A stretch of DNA of 64,000 bases from Galerina marginata (Eukaryota > Basidiomycota > Agaricomycetes > Agaricales > Galerinaceae), in NCBI GenBank assembly GCA_023014335.1, contig JAECYW010000009.1, forward strand, positions 558,001 to 622,000. Direction: 5' to 3'. A model generated the notes under the pieces. That model was not told the origin of the DNA. It saw only the letters and a program-made list of their open reading frames with translations, and did not search any database. Position 1 is the stretch's first letter, and each line of letters opens with the position of its first letter. A program made the position numbers and the translations under genes. This document shows positions 1 to 12,288 of the stretch, piece after piece.

Positions 1-946
1 GCCGTCTTTGCCTCTCGCTCTGTCGTCCGTTCTTGACGTGGTGCTTTATTAAGTTGACGATTCGCTCGTGCTCCTTCTCTTTCAACACGCGAGTCGTGAC
101 GCCTCGTCTGTATGGATTCGGTTCTCTCCTGAAGTTTTGAAAGGGATTAAATTTCACAGATTCTTCGCGATACTGCGGATAACAATCATTTTCCCGCTTT
201 TCATATTGAATCTACTTCAACGCAAGCTTCAACGCGGCCCCATGTCAAATGCCTTTATGCAGATTACTCGTTCAGCATGGCCCGTCATTTTCCTGGCTGT
301 ATTTTGACATTATCTAGGATCGACTCGTCTCAGACGTTGGTAGACTCGATATACTCTACATCATGAGGTACGTAGGCGAATCAGAATTCTGGTCTCATTC
401 GTGTCTCTCGAATGCAACGCCGACTTGTCCATCATCCAGCCCGTCAATTACTCGAGTATACCACTTAACCAACAATTAGGATTATCTGACCATCGACAGA
501 CGGGCTGGCACGCGAGTACCGATGCCTAGGATCGATTCATCAGCAGACCCATCATAACAGGTAAAGGCTCGACAGTCTGATAACGGCAAGACGTTCAGTG
601 GGAATGGAAGCCTTATTTCGAGTTGTGGGGGACGCGGGCGTATAGGGCTATAAGCATCTACGTGTCTGAAAATCGTCGCACGTCGTTCAATCTCCTTTCC
701 CAAGTCTTTCACTTGTACCCACTTGCTGAGGCCATCCTTTCTTTCTTTATTCAGTCGCCAGATTCACTAAGGTAACTCTCAAACCCCATTGAATTCGTTT
801 ATCAGACTTAAACATGCATTTCCTAAACCATAGTTGAATTCCAAGATCGTCCCTTTTGGAAACCGATCCTGCGCTGCTCTAAGACTCGTCGCAACAGTCA
901 CGAATTCTGGTAAACTTTGCTTGTTGTTATCTCCCAGAATTAAGAT
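1..946. other. no gene recognised
   Basis: Short unconnected ORFs on both strands, none with recognisable domains or a consistent splice pattern. The last part is the 5' flank of the HET gene. It could also hold a short upstream exon of that gene, because HET proteins of this type usually begin close to the block seen at its residue 48. Confidence 0.5.
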
Positions 947-2617
947 ATGATATTGTACTTGCTTAGATGTCTCCACTGTCGTAAGAAACTGCAACCAAAC
1001 TATACATATTACCGAACTGACCTCCACCTCGACGACAGCACGATCTTCATCGGGGACTTAGGCTCGGAGCCCGAGGATTTCAAATCCTTGCCCAAACGCC
1101 TCATTCACCTTCCAAGTATGAAGCTCGTGATCAGCTGGGATATAGAGAAACCAGTACTTCACCTCCCAGCCACTGAGACAACCGATGCTGCTGAGAGCGT
1201 CTCTGAAGATCATACATCCTACGCAGTATTCTCTCATAGATGGTCTCAGGACGAAATTAGCTTCCAGGAGCTAAGCCAGCTCAGCCAAGTAACGCAAAAA
1301 GCTATCAATACCATGATTCACGACGAACTTTACACCAATTTAAAGAGTGTCGACGTCATTAATAAACTTATTCGCCTCAGCAAAGGAGAGCCCAGATCTT
1401 CGGAGACCACACTTCTTGACGACTTTACCACCCTTTTACCTAAGATCGCTCATTGTACAGGCCTCGTCAAGTTAATCAAGTTTTGCAACGTGGCATTTAA
1501 CGACCACAAATGCGGGTATGCGTGGATGGACACCGGCTGTATCGACAAGTCCAGCAGCGCCGAACTCGAGGAAAGCATTCGGTCGATGTTTCGCTGGTAT
1601 CGGTCGTCCAACATCTGCGTTATTCATCTTGCCAAAACTGACATCTCAACTCTGCACACGCCGTACACCTTCACAGGTCTGCAGGATGACCCGTGGTTCT
1701 CAAGAGGCTGGACGCTTCAGGAACTCCTCGCGCCTCCAGTAATCCAATTTTACGATTGTAACTGGGAGCCGCTGACGAGCGAGCCTATCGTCAAGTCAGA
1801 CAAACAAAAAATCGACGACGACGCTATGCAACTGGTGCTGGTAGGTATGATATCGAGCCTTACCGGAATCGAAACCGGGGATATATGCAACTTCAAACCA
1901 GGGCTCGTAAATATTGCGCGGCGGATGGCTTGGGCATCGAAGAGAACGACTACGCGAATCGAAGACATGGCTTATTGCCTTCTCGGGATTTTCGACGTCA
2001 GCATGCCTATTGCATACGGAGAGGGGAACATCGCGTTTTACCGTCTTCAGAAGGCCATTATTGAATTAACTAGCGACCGCAGCATATTCATGTGGACCGG
2101 GAGGGCGTCTCGTTATTCTTCAATGCTTGCAGCGGGACCGGAATGCTTTTTGTTGGACGATAACTCGCCCTACATAGATCCGTCTATGAAATTATTCCAA
2201 GACAACTACAACGCGCAAAAACACTACCCAGAACCCACCTTCGCACTGACCAATTACGGCCTTCGGATTCCAGTCTCGTTTTATCCCTGGAACGATACAA
2301 GAATGTGGTTACGGGGGGAGTGTCTGGGCGACAATCACGAACACTGCTACCGAGGCCACTGGTCGCAAGGCGATACGACTACGACTAGTCTGGACAACAA
2401 GTATATGCTAACAATTTTAGGCTTCCACAATAACAATATGAAAACACCTTTCTGCATGTTGCTGAAGGCCGACTTTGTGGATGACCGCTTTTCCGATAGC
2501 GTAAACTACACAAGAGAGCCATGGCTACCGCGGGTACTGGATAGGGACAGAATCCAGTCATTCCTACCTTGGGATCGGGGGAACGTTGGCCTTCCCAAAG
2601 TAATTTTTATTCGTTAA
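947..2617 (+). CDS. HET-domain (heterokaryon incompatibility-type) protein
   Basis: Single open exon of 556 codons. The HET domain is clear. FSHRW lies at residues 95-99, WMDTGCIDKSSSAEL at 193-207 followed by a short run ending in MFRWY, and FSRGWTLQELLAP at 251-263. After these comes the usual downstream block of these basidiomycete proteins (RMAWASKRTTTRIEDMAY, then GIFD..MPIAYGEG, about residues 325-358). A family relative would be the N-terminal part of HET-E-like proteins; there is no NACHT or WD40 tail here. Members trigger or take part in non-self recognition and cell death in ascomycetes; in basidiomycetes the role is mostly unknown. An insertion of roughly 80 residues separates FSHRW from the next HET block. 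The start is uncertain: the first residues look unlike the family, and an upstream intron or an internal ATG near 1118 is possible. Confidence 0.88.
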   Translation: MILYLLRCLHCRKKLQPNYTYYRTDLHLDDSTIFIGDLGSEPEDFKSLPKRLIHLPSMKLVISWDIEKPVLHLPATETTDAAESVSEDHTSYAVFSHRWSQDEISFQELSQLSQVTQKAINTMIHDELYTNLKSVDVINKLIRLSKGEPRSSETTLLDDFTTLLPKIAHCTGLVKLIKFCNVAFNDHKCGYAWMDTGCIDKSSSAELEESIRSMFRWYRSSNICVIHLAKTDISTLHTPYTFTGLQDDPWFSRGWTLQELLAPPVIQFYDCNWEPLTSEPIVKSDKQKIDDDAMQLVLVGMISSLTGIETGDICNFKPGLVNIARRMAWASKRTTTRIEDMAYCLLGIFDVSMPIAYGEGNIAFYRLQKAIIELTSDRSIFMWTGRASRYSSMLAAGPECFLLDDNSPYIDPSMKLFQDNYNAQKHYPEPTFALTNYGLRIPVSFYPWNDTRMWLRGECLGDNHEHCYRGHWSQGDTTTTSLDNKYMLTILGFHNNNMKTPFCMLLKADFVDDRFSDSVNYTREPWLPRVLDRDRIQSFLPWDRGNVGLPKVIFIR

Positions 2618-3078
2618 TACTTAGATTCAACCGCAGTTCATTATTTCGTCATGGTCATCCAGTTTCTCGCCGTCTTTTAAACTATGAAATTTCCTTTCAA
2701 TCGTGTATCTATCCTCGTACTTAGTACAATCATGTCGTGCGTGTCTAAGTAAATCTTGTGTGCACCTATAATTACAAATGAAGTCGTCGTCAATCACATT
2801 CTACAATTTGCGCTGCGCGTGTTTTGATAGGGGCTAATTCCGCGTGTAGTTCGAAAGAAAGCTCCACAGAATGTCGGGCTGAGAGGATTTAGTTGGCCAA
2901 ATTGAAATGGGTTGGGTGTTCATACTCGGCCAATATGGTCATTCAAGGTACTTGGAGTCTTGGACGAAAATAGACAGTGATGATTATATGACCAAACGAA
3001 ATACATTCCTTTGGGGTAGATCTAAAAAGCTGGTCCTCACTTGAGAAAGGGACGATTTGGGCGCTATTTCTCGACATT
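2618..3078. other. intergenic, convergent 3' ends
   Basis: Lies between the 3' end of the HET gene and the 3' end of the minus-strand MYND gene. AT-rich with no coding signal; presumably 3' UTRs and terminators of both genes. Confidence 0.5.
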
Positions 3079-4048
3079 TCAAGACCTATGACCTCGACCC
3101 GTACATGTCCTTTTGTGAACACTGGATAGGCAGGTTAGCACTGGGCAATAAATTGACGGATAGGAATACGCACGGCCAATGCGCCCTTTGACAGTTACCA
3201 TTGCAGTCTACGGATTGATACTTAAGGAATGCCAAGAACTGGAAGTCAATGCGGTACTCACATGAGGCTGTTCTGCAGACAGTGCAGCGCAGCAATTTAG
3301 GATCGCGCTTTCGACAGTTTGCACACACATTCGTCGCAAATGCCACAGTATGCTCCATCGTAACTTCCCCTGTCTTCTCGACCCTCCGCTGCGGCAACAG
3401 CAAATCCACTTCATCCCTCCGTCCCGGGACCTGACCATCCCCACCTATCGCTACAGCCAGCTCAGCGTTCGTCGTGTCATTCTGCACAAGGACCTCCAGA
3501 TTATCCTTCGCTTGCTGCAATTCTGCATAAACATAGCGCTCGAACCCGACGGTGCCCGGTGACGGAGCCGTGAATGGCAGGTGAGTCTGAGCGAGGTCAA
3601 GCGCTTCACGGTACCGTTTAGCAGCAGTCGCACGGTCGCGCTTGTCCCACGCAAGGAGACCAAGCGTCAGCCCGGCGGATATTTGCAACCCTTTCAACAG
3701 AACCTTCCCCTGCGGCGTGCGTTCGAACCTGGCGTGGGACGTTGGCTCCCGGGTAGTGGGCCGGAACGAGTTGAGAAGCTTGTACGCTTCCGGGTGAGAC
3801 TCCTTTGTAAAGTTCATACTGGCACCCCGGAACAGTGCAAGAAAATTACGCCAGACGTTGGCCAGGAGTTCCCGAGGACAGTCCGGCGGGAGGGGGGGGG
3901 CATCGGTTCGGATTGATAAGTTGGCCGTGATATCTTCGTCCTTGAGGATCTTTTTGATTGATTTTTGATAGTACTCGAATGCGTCGCTGTTTCTGCCTTG
4001 ACCGTAGAACGTTTCTGCCTTGAGAAAGAGGGCGAAACCAGTTGCCAT
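3079..4048 (-). CDS. TPR-like / MYND zinc-finger protein
   Basis: Three exons on the minus strand: 4048-3262, 3207-3174 and 3121-3079, giving 287 aa. The two introns (54 and 52 nt) interrupt the finger. Splicing them out turns a broken reading into a perfect C-terminal MYND finger: C-x2-C, C-x2-C, YCNGNC, QRAHW and VHKRTC. The N-terminal part (about residues 1-40 and 110-150) is helical with TPR-like spacing (FLKAETFYGQGRNSDAFEYY; AAKRYREALDLA). MYND fingers bind proline-rich partner peptides; with TPR-like repeats this is probably a cytoplasmic or nuclear adaptor. The specific partner is unknown. The stop is the TGA at 3081-3079, directly after the last finger residues. The start is the first ATG in frame before the TPR-like helix. 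Confidence 0.85.
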
Positions 4049-4427
4049 GGCCGTTATGAGACAAGAATGAATTGCTTAGGTAATACGCGCCTACAACTAG
4101 GTGACTCTCTGACTACGCTCATCTTCAGCATTAACTTATGTGTCGTTGTAGACTCTATGTAGATCCTCTTCCTACGTCATCGCTAAGTGTAACACGCCAT
4201 TACCTCCCGCCATAGTAGATATCCCCAGAGGTTGTCCGCTTTTGTGCACTCTGGATGTACGGCGGTGAGATTTCTAAATCAAGTGGCTTCCGAAAGAGGG
4301 CGGGTGGCTCACATCCAAGCGTCTCGACGACAATCAATTTCCTGTCTAGGAAAACTTGCGTCTGGGCCATACCCACTGGGCCATGAACAGGAACAATGGC
4401 TAGCCACCGCAGTTTTGATGCGCTCCA

Positions 4428-4436
4428 TAATATATA
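4428..4436 (+). promoter_or_regulatory. TATA box of the first C2H2 gene
   Basis: TAATATATA-type element about 54-62 nt before the ATG at 4490. Just upstream are two copies of TGGGCCAT (4362 and 4377). The paralogue downstream keeps TGGGCCATGAAC (5501) and a TATA box at a similar distance, so the duplication included the promoter. Confidence 0.55.
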
Positions 4437-4489
4437 ACCCCGTTCTAGTTAAACTCGATGCTAGTTAAATCCTCCACAGACGCAGAGCC

Positions 4490-5133
4490 ATGGCTCCCCA
4501 GTACACGTTCTCCGCCCTTACGTGCTCGTTCGGAGACGCGAAGCAGCCTTCCTTGATGCATTCGACATGGAAGTTCCCTTCTCAAAGCCGCCCAGGAGCC
4601 ATCAAAATTATTCCGCTCGGGATAAATTGTGGAGTTGTCGGCGAGTACGTGCCATTCTTAAAGATTCAAATAATCGTGCTCTGACCAACATCCTTTCGAT
4701 TAGAGTCCCTCCTAATTCACTTGATCCCATTACTACCACCCCCAGCAAACCCACTCACGCGGTCCAAGAAATCTCTTTATCCGCTCTCTCACCCGCCTTT
4801 CTCTCCTTTGACTCCATCCTCTGCGAATGGAACGGGTGCGGCGCGATTATTTCTAACGATAACAATGAATTTGCCGAGCATTTGGCCCAGCAGCACGATA
4901 TTCCGATGCACAGTAGGTCCGAAACCAGTACGACGCCTTGCTTTTGGAAAGACTGCTGCGAGGACCAGGAAAGATGGGTGGTAGACGATTTGGCGAGCAT
5001 TGTATCGCATATTGAACAGGACCATTTGGGGATGCATCGAGTTAGGTGTCCGCTTTGCTGGAAGTCGTTGAACCGATCGGCATTTAAATTTCATGCGAGG
5101 GCGGATCACCCAGCAGTAGAAGTGGTGCCGTAG
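4490..5133 (+). CDS. three-finger C2H2 zinc protein, copy 1
   Basis: Two exons, 4490-4644 and 4704-5133, separated by a 59-nt intron starting GTACGT; 194 aa. Three C2H2-type fingers in the C-terminal half: C92-C97-H111-H116, C131-C136-H154-H159 and C167-C170-H182-H187. The N-terminal 90 residues are low-complexity and Ser/Pro-rich. This and the next gene are tandem paralogues in the same orientation. They share the N-terminal motif with SAL(T/S)CSF and QPSL, the intron position and phase, and the end FKFHARADH..VEVVP. Probably a nucleic-acid-binding or regulatory protein; no specific family was recognised. Confidence 0.83.
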
Positions 5134-5625
5134 GAATGAGAGTAATTTCTCTGCATACCGTTGACCAAAACCCGTACCTACAGTTTCTCCTGCTTATTTC
5201 TATTAACTTCGGATGATACCCAACTTAAATCAACATCCCGTGCACATAAGTCTTTACCTTGCTTAGTTTACCTGCCTTCCATCGAAATTACCCCAAGAGA
5301 TTCCAGTATCTAAGATTTGTTCTGTAATTATAAAATATATTATTGGGACTGTATACTTGTCGCGGTGAATAACGGCCTCGGGTGGGGCACAATGACACAA
5401 CAACGCGACAATTCTTCTCAATGCGTAGTAAGTGGCCCACAGTCGTTTCAATGGCAATGGAATTTCCTATTCGAGTCAATTGTTATGCGGTCATTATTGC
5501 TGGGCCATGAACGACGCGGATCCACTTGGACCCAGTGGCCCGCCTCGGGGTCAGGTATATATATCCTCTGACCTCAGGTGTATTTTTCGTCAACTTGGAT
5601 CCCTCCCCAGAAGTATCTCAGAGTT
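5134..5625. promoter_or_regulatory. intergenic region with promoter of the second C2H2 gene
   Basis: No gene seen. It carries TGGGCCATGAAC at 5501-5512 and a TATATATAT box at about 5555-5564, roughly 62-70 nt before the ATG at 5626. Both elements also occur upstream of the first copy. Confidence 0.5.
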
Positions 5626-6262
5626 ATGGCGTACCAGTGTTCTTCTTCTGCTCTCTCGTGCTCTTTCGCAGACGCCGATCAGCCTTCTTTGAGGCATTCA
5701 AACTGGACATTCCCGATCCAGAATTCCCCTAATGCCACTGCACCCTCGAGCATTAGTGATGAATTTAACCGAGCGTACGCACCACTCCCTGTATGTCTAA
5801 TTATCCACTGATGAATTAATTCAAAAATTCAATAGTGTTCCACCGAATTCACGCAATCCCGTCGCAACCAATCCAAGCACAGCTAAGGACAGCCGAGTCA
5901 AAATCTCGCTGTCTACCCTTCAACTCGTCATCGAAGGCTACGAGTATATTCTTTGTCAATGGAATAACTGCGGCGCTATCATTCCCAACAAAGAAAACAA
6001 CTTCCCCGAGCACATCGTACGGCACCACAACGTCCCGACTCACAGTCGCTCCACCACAAGCACTACCCCTTGTTTTTGGAACGGATGCGCCGGTCAGAAC
6101 AGGAGCGTCGCAGATAATCTGAGGAGTATTTTAGTTCACATTGCGGATTTTCATTTGAAGATGGATCTCGTTGTCTGCCCGCTTTGCGACAAGATACTGG
6201 AAAGCTCGGCTTTCAAGTTCCACGCGAGGGCAGATCATCAGGAGGTGGAGGTTGTACCGTAA
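5626..6262 (+). CDS. three-finger C2H2 zinc protein, copy 2
   Basis: Two exons, 5626-5774 and 5836-6262, with a 61-nt intron starting GTACGC; 191 aa. The donor was chosen at 5775, not the more obvious GTATGT at 5791, because only the earlier site keeps phase 2 and opens the second exon. It also matches the donor context of copy 1. Fingers: C90-C95-H109-H114, C129-C134-H151-H156 and C164-C167-H179-H184. All zinc ligands are kept, so both copies look functional. Sequence between and around the fingers differs substantially, pointing to an old duplication. Confidence 0.82.
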
Positions 6263-7026
6263 ACTATTAAACTACACGTTTGGAGGCCGCTTTACGATGT
6301 ACTAACAGATTAAACGAGTTGTTTTTGCGAGTAACCTAATAATTATGCAGTAAGGTCCGGGGTAGATCAGTATGCGCGGGTGGAAAGTCATTCCAATCAA
6401 GTATTTCACATCCACGACTGACGGTATGTCGCAAATGTTCGAATATTATATAGCGCTTCCGGTTCGTCGCGACCCGTTCTGGGATTTTGTAAGATTTTAC
6501 GGCAGTTCGTAGATACGATAAGAAACATTCGTTAGATAAAAAAAGGGGAGAGGTATCGAGTACTGGTCCCTTTACATTTGGCTGTCTGCCGCTCCATGTC
6601 CATCCGTTATCCTGCTAGAAAGATGGAAAACCTCTGCTAAACGTCATTTTTCCTGCGATTTTTTTTACCCTCTTCAAGTTGCAACAGAGTTATCCGACAC
6701 CCTCCCAACCTATTATTCCTCTACTCGAGTATAGGTTCATCCAACATTCCGTCAGTCAATTCATAGATCACTAGGATTCACGTGTACTGTGTATTCTTGG
6801 TGTATTCTCAGAAACTTGAAAGTCTTTTGACGAGATATCAAGGGATACATCAAATTTACTGATAGAAATACTCGTCTATGATTGGCAGAGAATATGAAGG
6901 TGATCCTGAAGTTGAACGTTGAAGTCCTGTGGGTGTCTACCTGTTGGGTTCTGCCACTCCCGTGTGCGTACCACATGACGCCCCTTTCTCTAACGCTGTC
7001 AGCTGATCGTTGGTTAGTCATCGTTC
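6263..7026. other. intergenic, nothing recognised
   Basis: AT-rich stretch with a TATAT run near 6448; no ORF that can be supported. Its right part is the promoter region of the following MYND gene. Confidence 0.4.
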
Positions 7027-8366
7027 ATGATGGCAAGTCTTCTACAACAGCTTCCATCCATTTTGTCCCCATCCCCACCTATGGCTGCTCTTGTCACTCC
7101 GAGTTTTTCTGTCGACGGTAAACCAATCCAAGGCGTGTACGGCTCCCTTGACTTTGCGACCTTCAAGAAACATGCTCGAAGTCGTAGCGAGCACCTAGTA
7201 GCGTGTGCGACGTGTGCCCGAGAATCGAAGCAGATTAAGGAAGGCGGTGTAGATTTGAAATTATGCCGAAGGGTATGTCGAGTCTCAGTTTCGAGAGTAG
7301 CATTGAGGCTCTAGTCAATAATAATCTCCCAAATCTGCAGTGTTTATATGTTGCCTTTTGTTCAAAAGAAGTTAGTCCCGTAATTTCACTGGTTCGATTG
7401 GGTCTAATCGGTGCTCAAAGTGTCAAATCGCTCTTTGGTCAGCTCTCAGGCCTGACGTCTCTGCATTCTCTGAAGACTCAAATTCATGTTTAGGCCGAGC
7501 CACAAAAAGGAATGTGGACCGCTCTTGACTGCGTTGATCCTAAACGAGGTTGCCAAACAATTCCTATCCAACCCATTTCTTCTCCACTATCTTCGCGTCG
7601 CATTAATCGCAAAACTGGTGATCGGTTCAGAGCTGGTAGACTTCAACCCTCGTAAATGTTATCATGTAGTTGTTTACCTCAATTTCCACCCCGTCTCTTC
7701 GGAGCATGAAGAAAGCCTTACTCTTGGAAAAATTGACGCCAATGGCGAAGACGAGATTCCCGGCTATTTACGCCTCGAGATACACGACAAGCCACTTGAG
7801 CCTATTCCCTTTGACACCAATGGGAAGGGGGGATTGACGAGACAAAGGAAGAGTGATTCAATGTTGATTCGACTCTGGAGGTTGTCTAGGAAGTACGCCA
7901 ACTCGATCGGACGTGATCGCAATCCAATTGTGATGGTGGGCTTTGGATACCAGAACGTGCGACATGATTATGGCATTGAAATCACCCCCGAAGCATTTGC
8001 CACTGCGCTAGGGGGCCCGAATGCCTCTCCAATAGCAACTCTCCCTGCGTCCATCACACCCCCGCCATTTCCATGGACCTATGACGCAGTCATGTTTGGG
8101 TGAGTGTTCAAAGATTTGTTTTAATGGGTTGCCAGCCTATTTTCTCACCCGGGGATTGTAGTATCATTCTGGAATACATCAGACTTGATACAGACAATAC
8201 TCTGAAGCTAAGACGAAATTTGGGGAAGACCGATAAAGAACACCTTAGCCAAATTGGCCTGGATTATTTTGGCAAGATGCTGCTCGGTAGCGGCTGGTCA
8301 CTGACAGGAAGCGAGTTGGATTCACCAGACGGAACCCCCAAGTCGGTTGTGGCCTGTCAACATTAA
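7027..8366 (+). CDS. MYND zinc-finger protein with 17-nt microexon
   Basis: Five exons: 7027-7272, 7341-7370, 7421-7437 (17 nt), 7494-8099 and 8162-8366, giving 367 aa. The finger is spread over four exons: CATC and LCRRC from exon 1 and the start of exon 2, FCSKE from exon 2, CQIAL from the microexon and WPSHKKEC from the exon 3/4 junction. Spacing fits C-x2-C, C-x2-C, C-x3-C and H-x3-C exactly once the microexon is included; without it the last Cys pair is lost and the frame breaks. The C-terminal 240 residues form an unrecognised domain (MVGFGYQNVRHDYGIEITPE is a typical stretch). Probably an adaptor protein; the partner is unknown. Unrelated outside the finger to the minus-strand MYND gene at 3.1-4.0 kb. 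Confidence 0.85.
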
Positions 8367-10027
8367 TCAGGATTTTCTGTCCATCTGTTCTGTCCCTCTG
8401 TCACGCATTTTTCTTTTAATCTTGTAGAGCGAAGTGAACATGATACTTTACATGCATTGCGCTGGAATATCACTGCCGATTGCTCAAGCTACTCTGATTG
8501 CTATTTACTCTTACAACAATAAAGTATTCACAATTCCCTAGAGACTGGGTGACTTCTTTTCTTTTCATTCCATCGAAGACTCTGGTATTTGTGAGACATA
8601 TCAACCACGCCGTAATATGAGGTCAAATTTCAACCGGCTTTACCAAGTATGAAAAGGGAAAACTGTTTGTCCTTCGAAGCTATGGTTTGACTTTCAGTTC
8701 GAACTTGAGGACTGCTGAATACTGTTACTGTAACCAAAGATACAGCATTATTGCTCCTAATAATAATGCTTGACTCAGGATGAATCATAATTGAGCATAA
8801 ACAGATCTTGACAAGGGGGTATTCTTGCCCCAATTGTATGTATCGCCCAACGGGTGAAGCGCCCGATCTCAAAATAGCACAACAGCTTCGCACAATTTAA
8901 ACGGCAATTTGCGATGCATTGAACTCCCTAGAACTTCGAAGGCTCGCAGCAGGTTCGCGTGAACTAACCCTTATTTTTATTTTATTTTCATTCAGCCTAT
9001 ATATCCTGATGGCTTAAACAATGTGGACCGTTAGTGGATCGAGTATCATTACGCACCTGTAACGCCGAAGCTCTGGGAACCACACCCTGCATTGACTCTG
9101 TTTGAGCTGGAATGCGGTATATATTTGTCAATCAGGAGACGGAGCTCACCTCGTGTTCTTCTTCACCTCAGAACTGGACGACTATACATTCCGCCTGTCA
9201 TCGGCTCCCGTCATACCCTTGTATTTTTTTTTTCATCCCTGTAGGTTAGTACTGCCACAAAGTGCAATAACGTTCAAGTGAAGCCGTTTCTGGTGAAATT
9301 ATGGCACACTTCAGAGTGATCACAAGAGTGCTGTGAAGCAGCCTGGCGGCCTGTGCAGGATATGACATTTTCTTATAATTTGTTCTAAATTTGAATTCCT
9401 GTCAGCAAATCGCGCCGTAATAGGATAGCTTTGGAAAGTACTTCAACTCAGAATTAAGAGGGGTCAAGTAGTACATCTTTGCCGCTGGACTATGGAGGAG
9501 CTAACAAGATTTTTGGGATAACTTGCTGAGACTTGAGTCAAAATAAGGCGATATGAACCCCGACTCGGATATGCCCCGCCGTAACGCAGATCACAATGCA
9601 CAGCGCAACAAAGTGTAATAAGGCGACGTTGACCATCAACAGGAAACACATCTGGTGTGATCATGATTCACAGTGAATCACATCAGCTCACACCGACTGC
9701 ACAGTGGCGGCAGCATCGTCAGGGCAATAACAAACGAAATGATTTTTGACTGGAAACCAATTATCGCCGGATTCACAACCAATTAAGTTAAAGAGATAGG
9801 CGCGCTAAAGTTTGGCGCAATTTAATTTGTTGGCTGTTCCCTCAGATAAAAATGGTCAACCTTATTCTGCCATTTAATCGTCCACTCCTTGGTATTTTCC
9901 TGACAAAATTTGCACAGTTGGGATAACGTTATATTAGCCACAGGATGTGGGATTTTCCACAGGGTTTAGTAGTCTTCCTGTATATAAATAAGAACATGGG
10001 GAGCGAATGTTACTCCCCATCACTATT
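8367..10027. other. intergenic, nothing recognised; promoter at right end
   Basis: About 1.65 kb without a supportable gene. Short palindromic stretches occur (for example GATTCACAGTGAATC near 9664). A strong TATATAAATA box at 9981-9990 lies 37-47 nt before the ATG chosen for the next gene. Confidence 0.45.
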
Positions 10028-12011
10028 ATGCTTCCAGCGTTCGTTGAATCCGTTCTCTTCAGCTTTCCTTCCAGACTTTATTTGGCGAGGACTGTTATCG
10101 TGGCAGCCACTGGAGCTCTCCTCTTCGGCCTTCCATTGGTATTATGGGAAGGTGTACGGAAGCGATGGCTTATACTCTTCATCACGATCATAGTTCATCA
10201 TTTAATAAGGTAGGTTCTTATTCTAAGAACGCTTACACTGAGGATAGCTAATATCGGATTCCAGCTTAATTCAACGGAGGATCTTGTTTGGTATTTTAGA
10301 CTTGTTGCTATTGCTATCTGAGGCCTCAGGTAGGCACTCTTGTGTGTCGAGAGGAATAAAGACTTAAGGGCAAGTCTATAGTCATCGCCTTCTATGCATG
10401 CACGGAGGGGAGTCTAGACCCGACCTGGAACACAGAATTTGACATTCTCCACTTTGTCTCCTGCTGGATCGCTTTTGGAGCCTTAGTGATGCTTGCCTTC
10501 TTGCGCATAGCTACGCTCCGAAGGACCGGCTGGAAGGCACTCATCACACCCTTCGACATCCTTTTTGGTTATCCTCAATCACAGAATAAACTTCGTTACA
10601 TTGATGTTCTGTGTGGAAGAATGATCTTCAACTTGCATTTCACGTGCGTACTATCCTATCAGCTGTGATACATGAATCTAAGGCCCCATTGCATTCATAG
10701 AGGCGAGACTAGCGCTGTTATATCCTCCCGCGGAATATTAGGCTTGTGCTTCCTAGGCGCGATATTCTTTTACATCCTGCTGACAGTCATCTTTGCGCCA
10801 ATACTCGAGACGAAGTACCTTCCAGTGAAAGAACTGCGGAGCGATGCACCACCTCTTGAAATGAAAGATGATGTTGTTTGGAATATTATACCCTATATCA
10901 TTGTAGGCATTAACTTTTTTACGAGTAAACCCAGCTGATGAAGTTGTTCTCTAGTCCCTGCCCAAGGATGACATTGACAGTGACGCAATACTTTCTTCCA
11001 TCGATGTGGCTTCGATTTGGGACTCTTATACAGGTGCCTTGTCCACCCTAGTCTGTATGTCAGATAACCAACGAACTGATCGTCCTTACAGTTGAACAAA
11101 ATGGGACATTGCCTTGCACGCCCGTACACCCGCCAGCATTTCAGTGTGCCCTATACAACAAGGGCATTGTTCGTAACAATACAATCCCCGAGAGCTTTTC
11201 AAGCATTCAAATCACCGTCAACTTTACAAGGCTGGGAGAGGGAGCCCCAATTTACCAGCGCTCGACGCCCTCGATCGTATTCGCTATAGGAATGAGCAAT
11301 GATAGCGATATTGAGATGTCCGTGATCGCGAAAGCGACCGTTCCCTTCCCTCTTACTCCTGGCGTCAATTTAATTGCAGCATTCACCCTGGGTATTCGCC
11401 AAATATTCAAGCATCCAGCGCTGTCTGGGCTTGGATTGTTCGAGGTGTGTTTAACAACTTTACATCTAAATCTTCTAATGACTTGACCGTAGTCGTCAAA
11501 ATTATTTTGGACTTCACAATTGACGGCTGTTTTCCCCGATCCATCGCTCACCGTCCTGCGGGGTGAAGACATCTCAACAATCCGCCTGTTCGTTCATGAT
11601 GATGCCTCTCCCTTCAGGACCGTGGCGGATTACAGGGAGAATTCAGTACTCGATGGATTTTCTGCTGTCGGTGGTTTGTGGACTGCGCTCAGCGGTATCT
11701 TTGCGATCCTTTTTGGAGGCTCTCTATTCCACCTCATCACTGGTAAGATTTTATGCCCTCTGTTCAAAATGTTGGATTTTAAGGCCGCATTTTTTACAGG
11801 AGCGAAACCATTGTCAATATTCGGGGCGGCTCACTCGATTGCGCACTTCCCGGCCATGAGGAAAAGCATAATGGAGCATTACCCAAAACTTTTGGTCAGG
11901 GAAACGGATGGCAATCGCGGGCTTCTTGAATTCCTACGTGACCATCTGCTTGATCTCAAGGTTTTGGAGGAACCAGATCTGGAGATGGATGAGAAAGGTT
12001 CTCCAGTCTAG
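10028..12011 (+). CDS. multi-pass membrane protein of unknown function
   Basis: Eight exons: 10028-10209, 10265-10329, 10382-10643, 10701-10902, 10955-11033, 11092-11444, 11493-11742 and 11800-12011; 534 aa. Introns are 47-57 nt and all phases agree. Hydrophobic segments lie near the N-terminus (VIVAATGALLFGLPLVLW, LILFITIIVHHLI, RILFGILDLLLLL) and in the middle (LGLCFLGAIFFYILLTVIF). One more lies near the C-terminus (LWTALSGIFAILFGGSLFHL). Between the last two is a soluble, probably extracytoplasmic part. The segment KPLSIFGAAH after the last helix and a charged tail follow a pattern I associate with an unnamed basidiomycete family. The last intron is 57 nt and stop-free, so retention would not break the frame. 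I chose ATG 10028 because it lies about 40 nt after the TATA box; an in-frame ATG at 10007 also exists. Function unknown. Confidence 0.75.
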
Positions 12012-12288
12012 TTTTCGCTTTGATTCGTTTTACCATAATTGTGTCCCCTAATTCCTGGCCAGGTTGCCGGAGAAACCCACACTCTCCTTTCATCGTCGTT
12101 CCTTTTCTTACCACTCGTTTACTTACTGTAACACAGTCAGCCCATTTGTTAAACTAGACTTAGTCCACACCCATGTACTTCTGCTATAAATACAGTATTG
12201 GGGCCTTGAGCATGCCACTAACACTCGTAAGCACCGAGAAATTGAGACGACCGCCCCAAAATTCGACCACATATCCTAAGGTTCTCAA

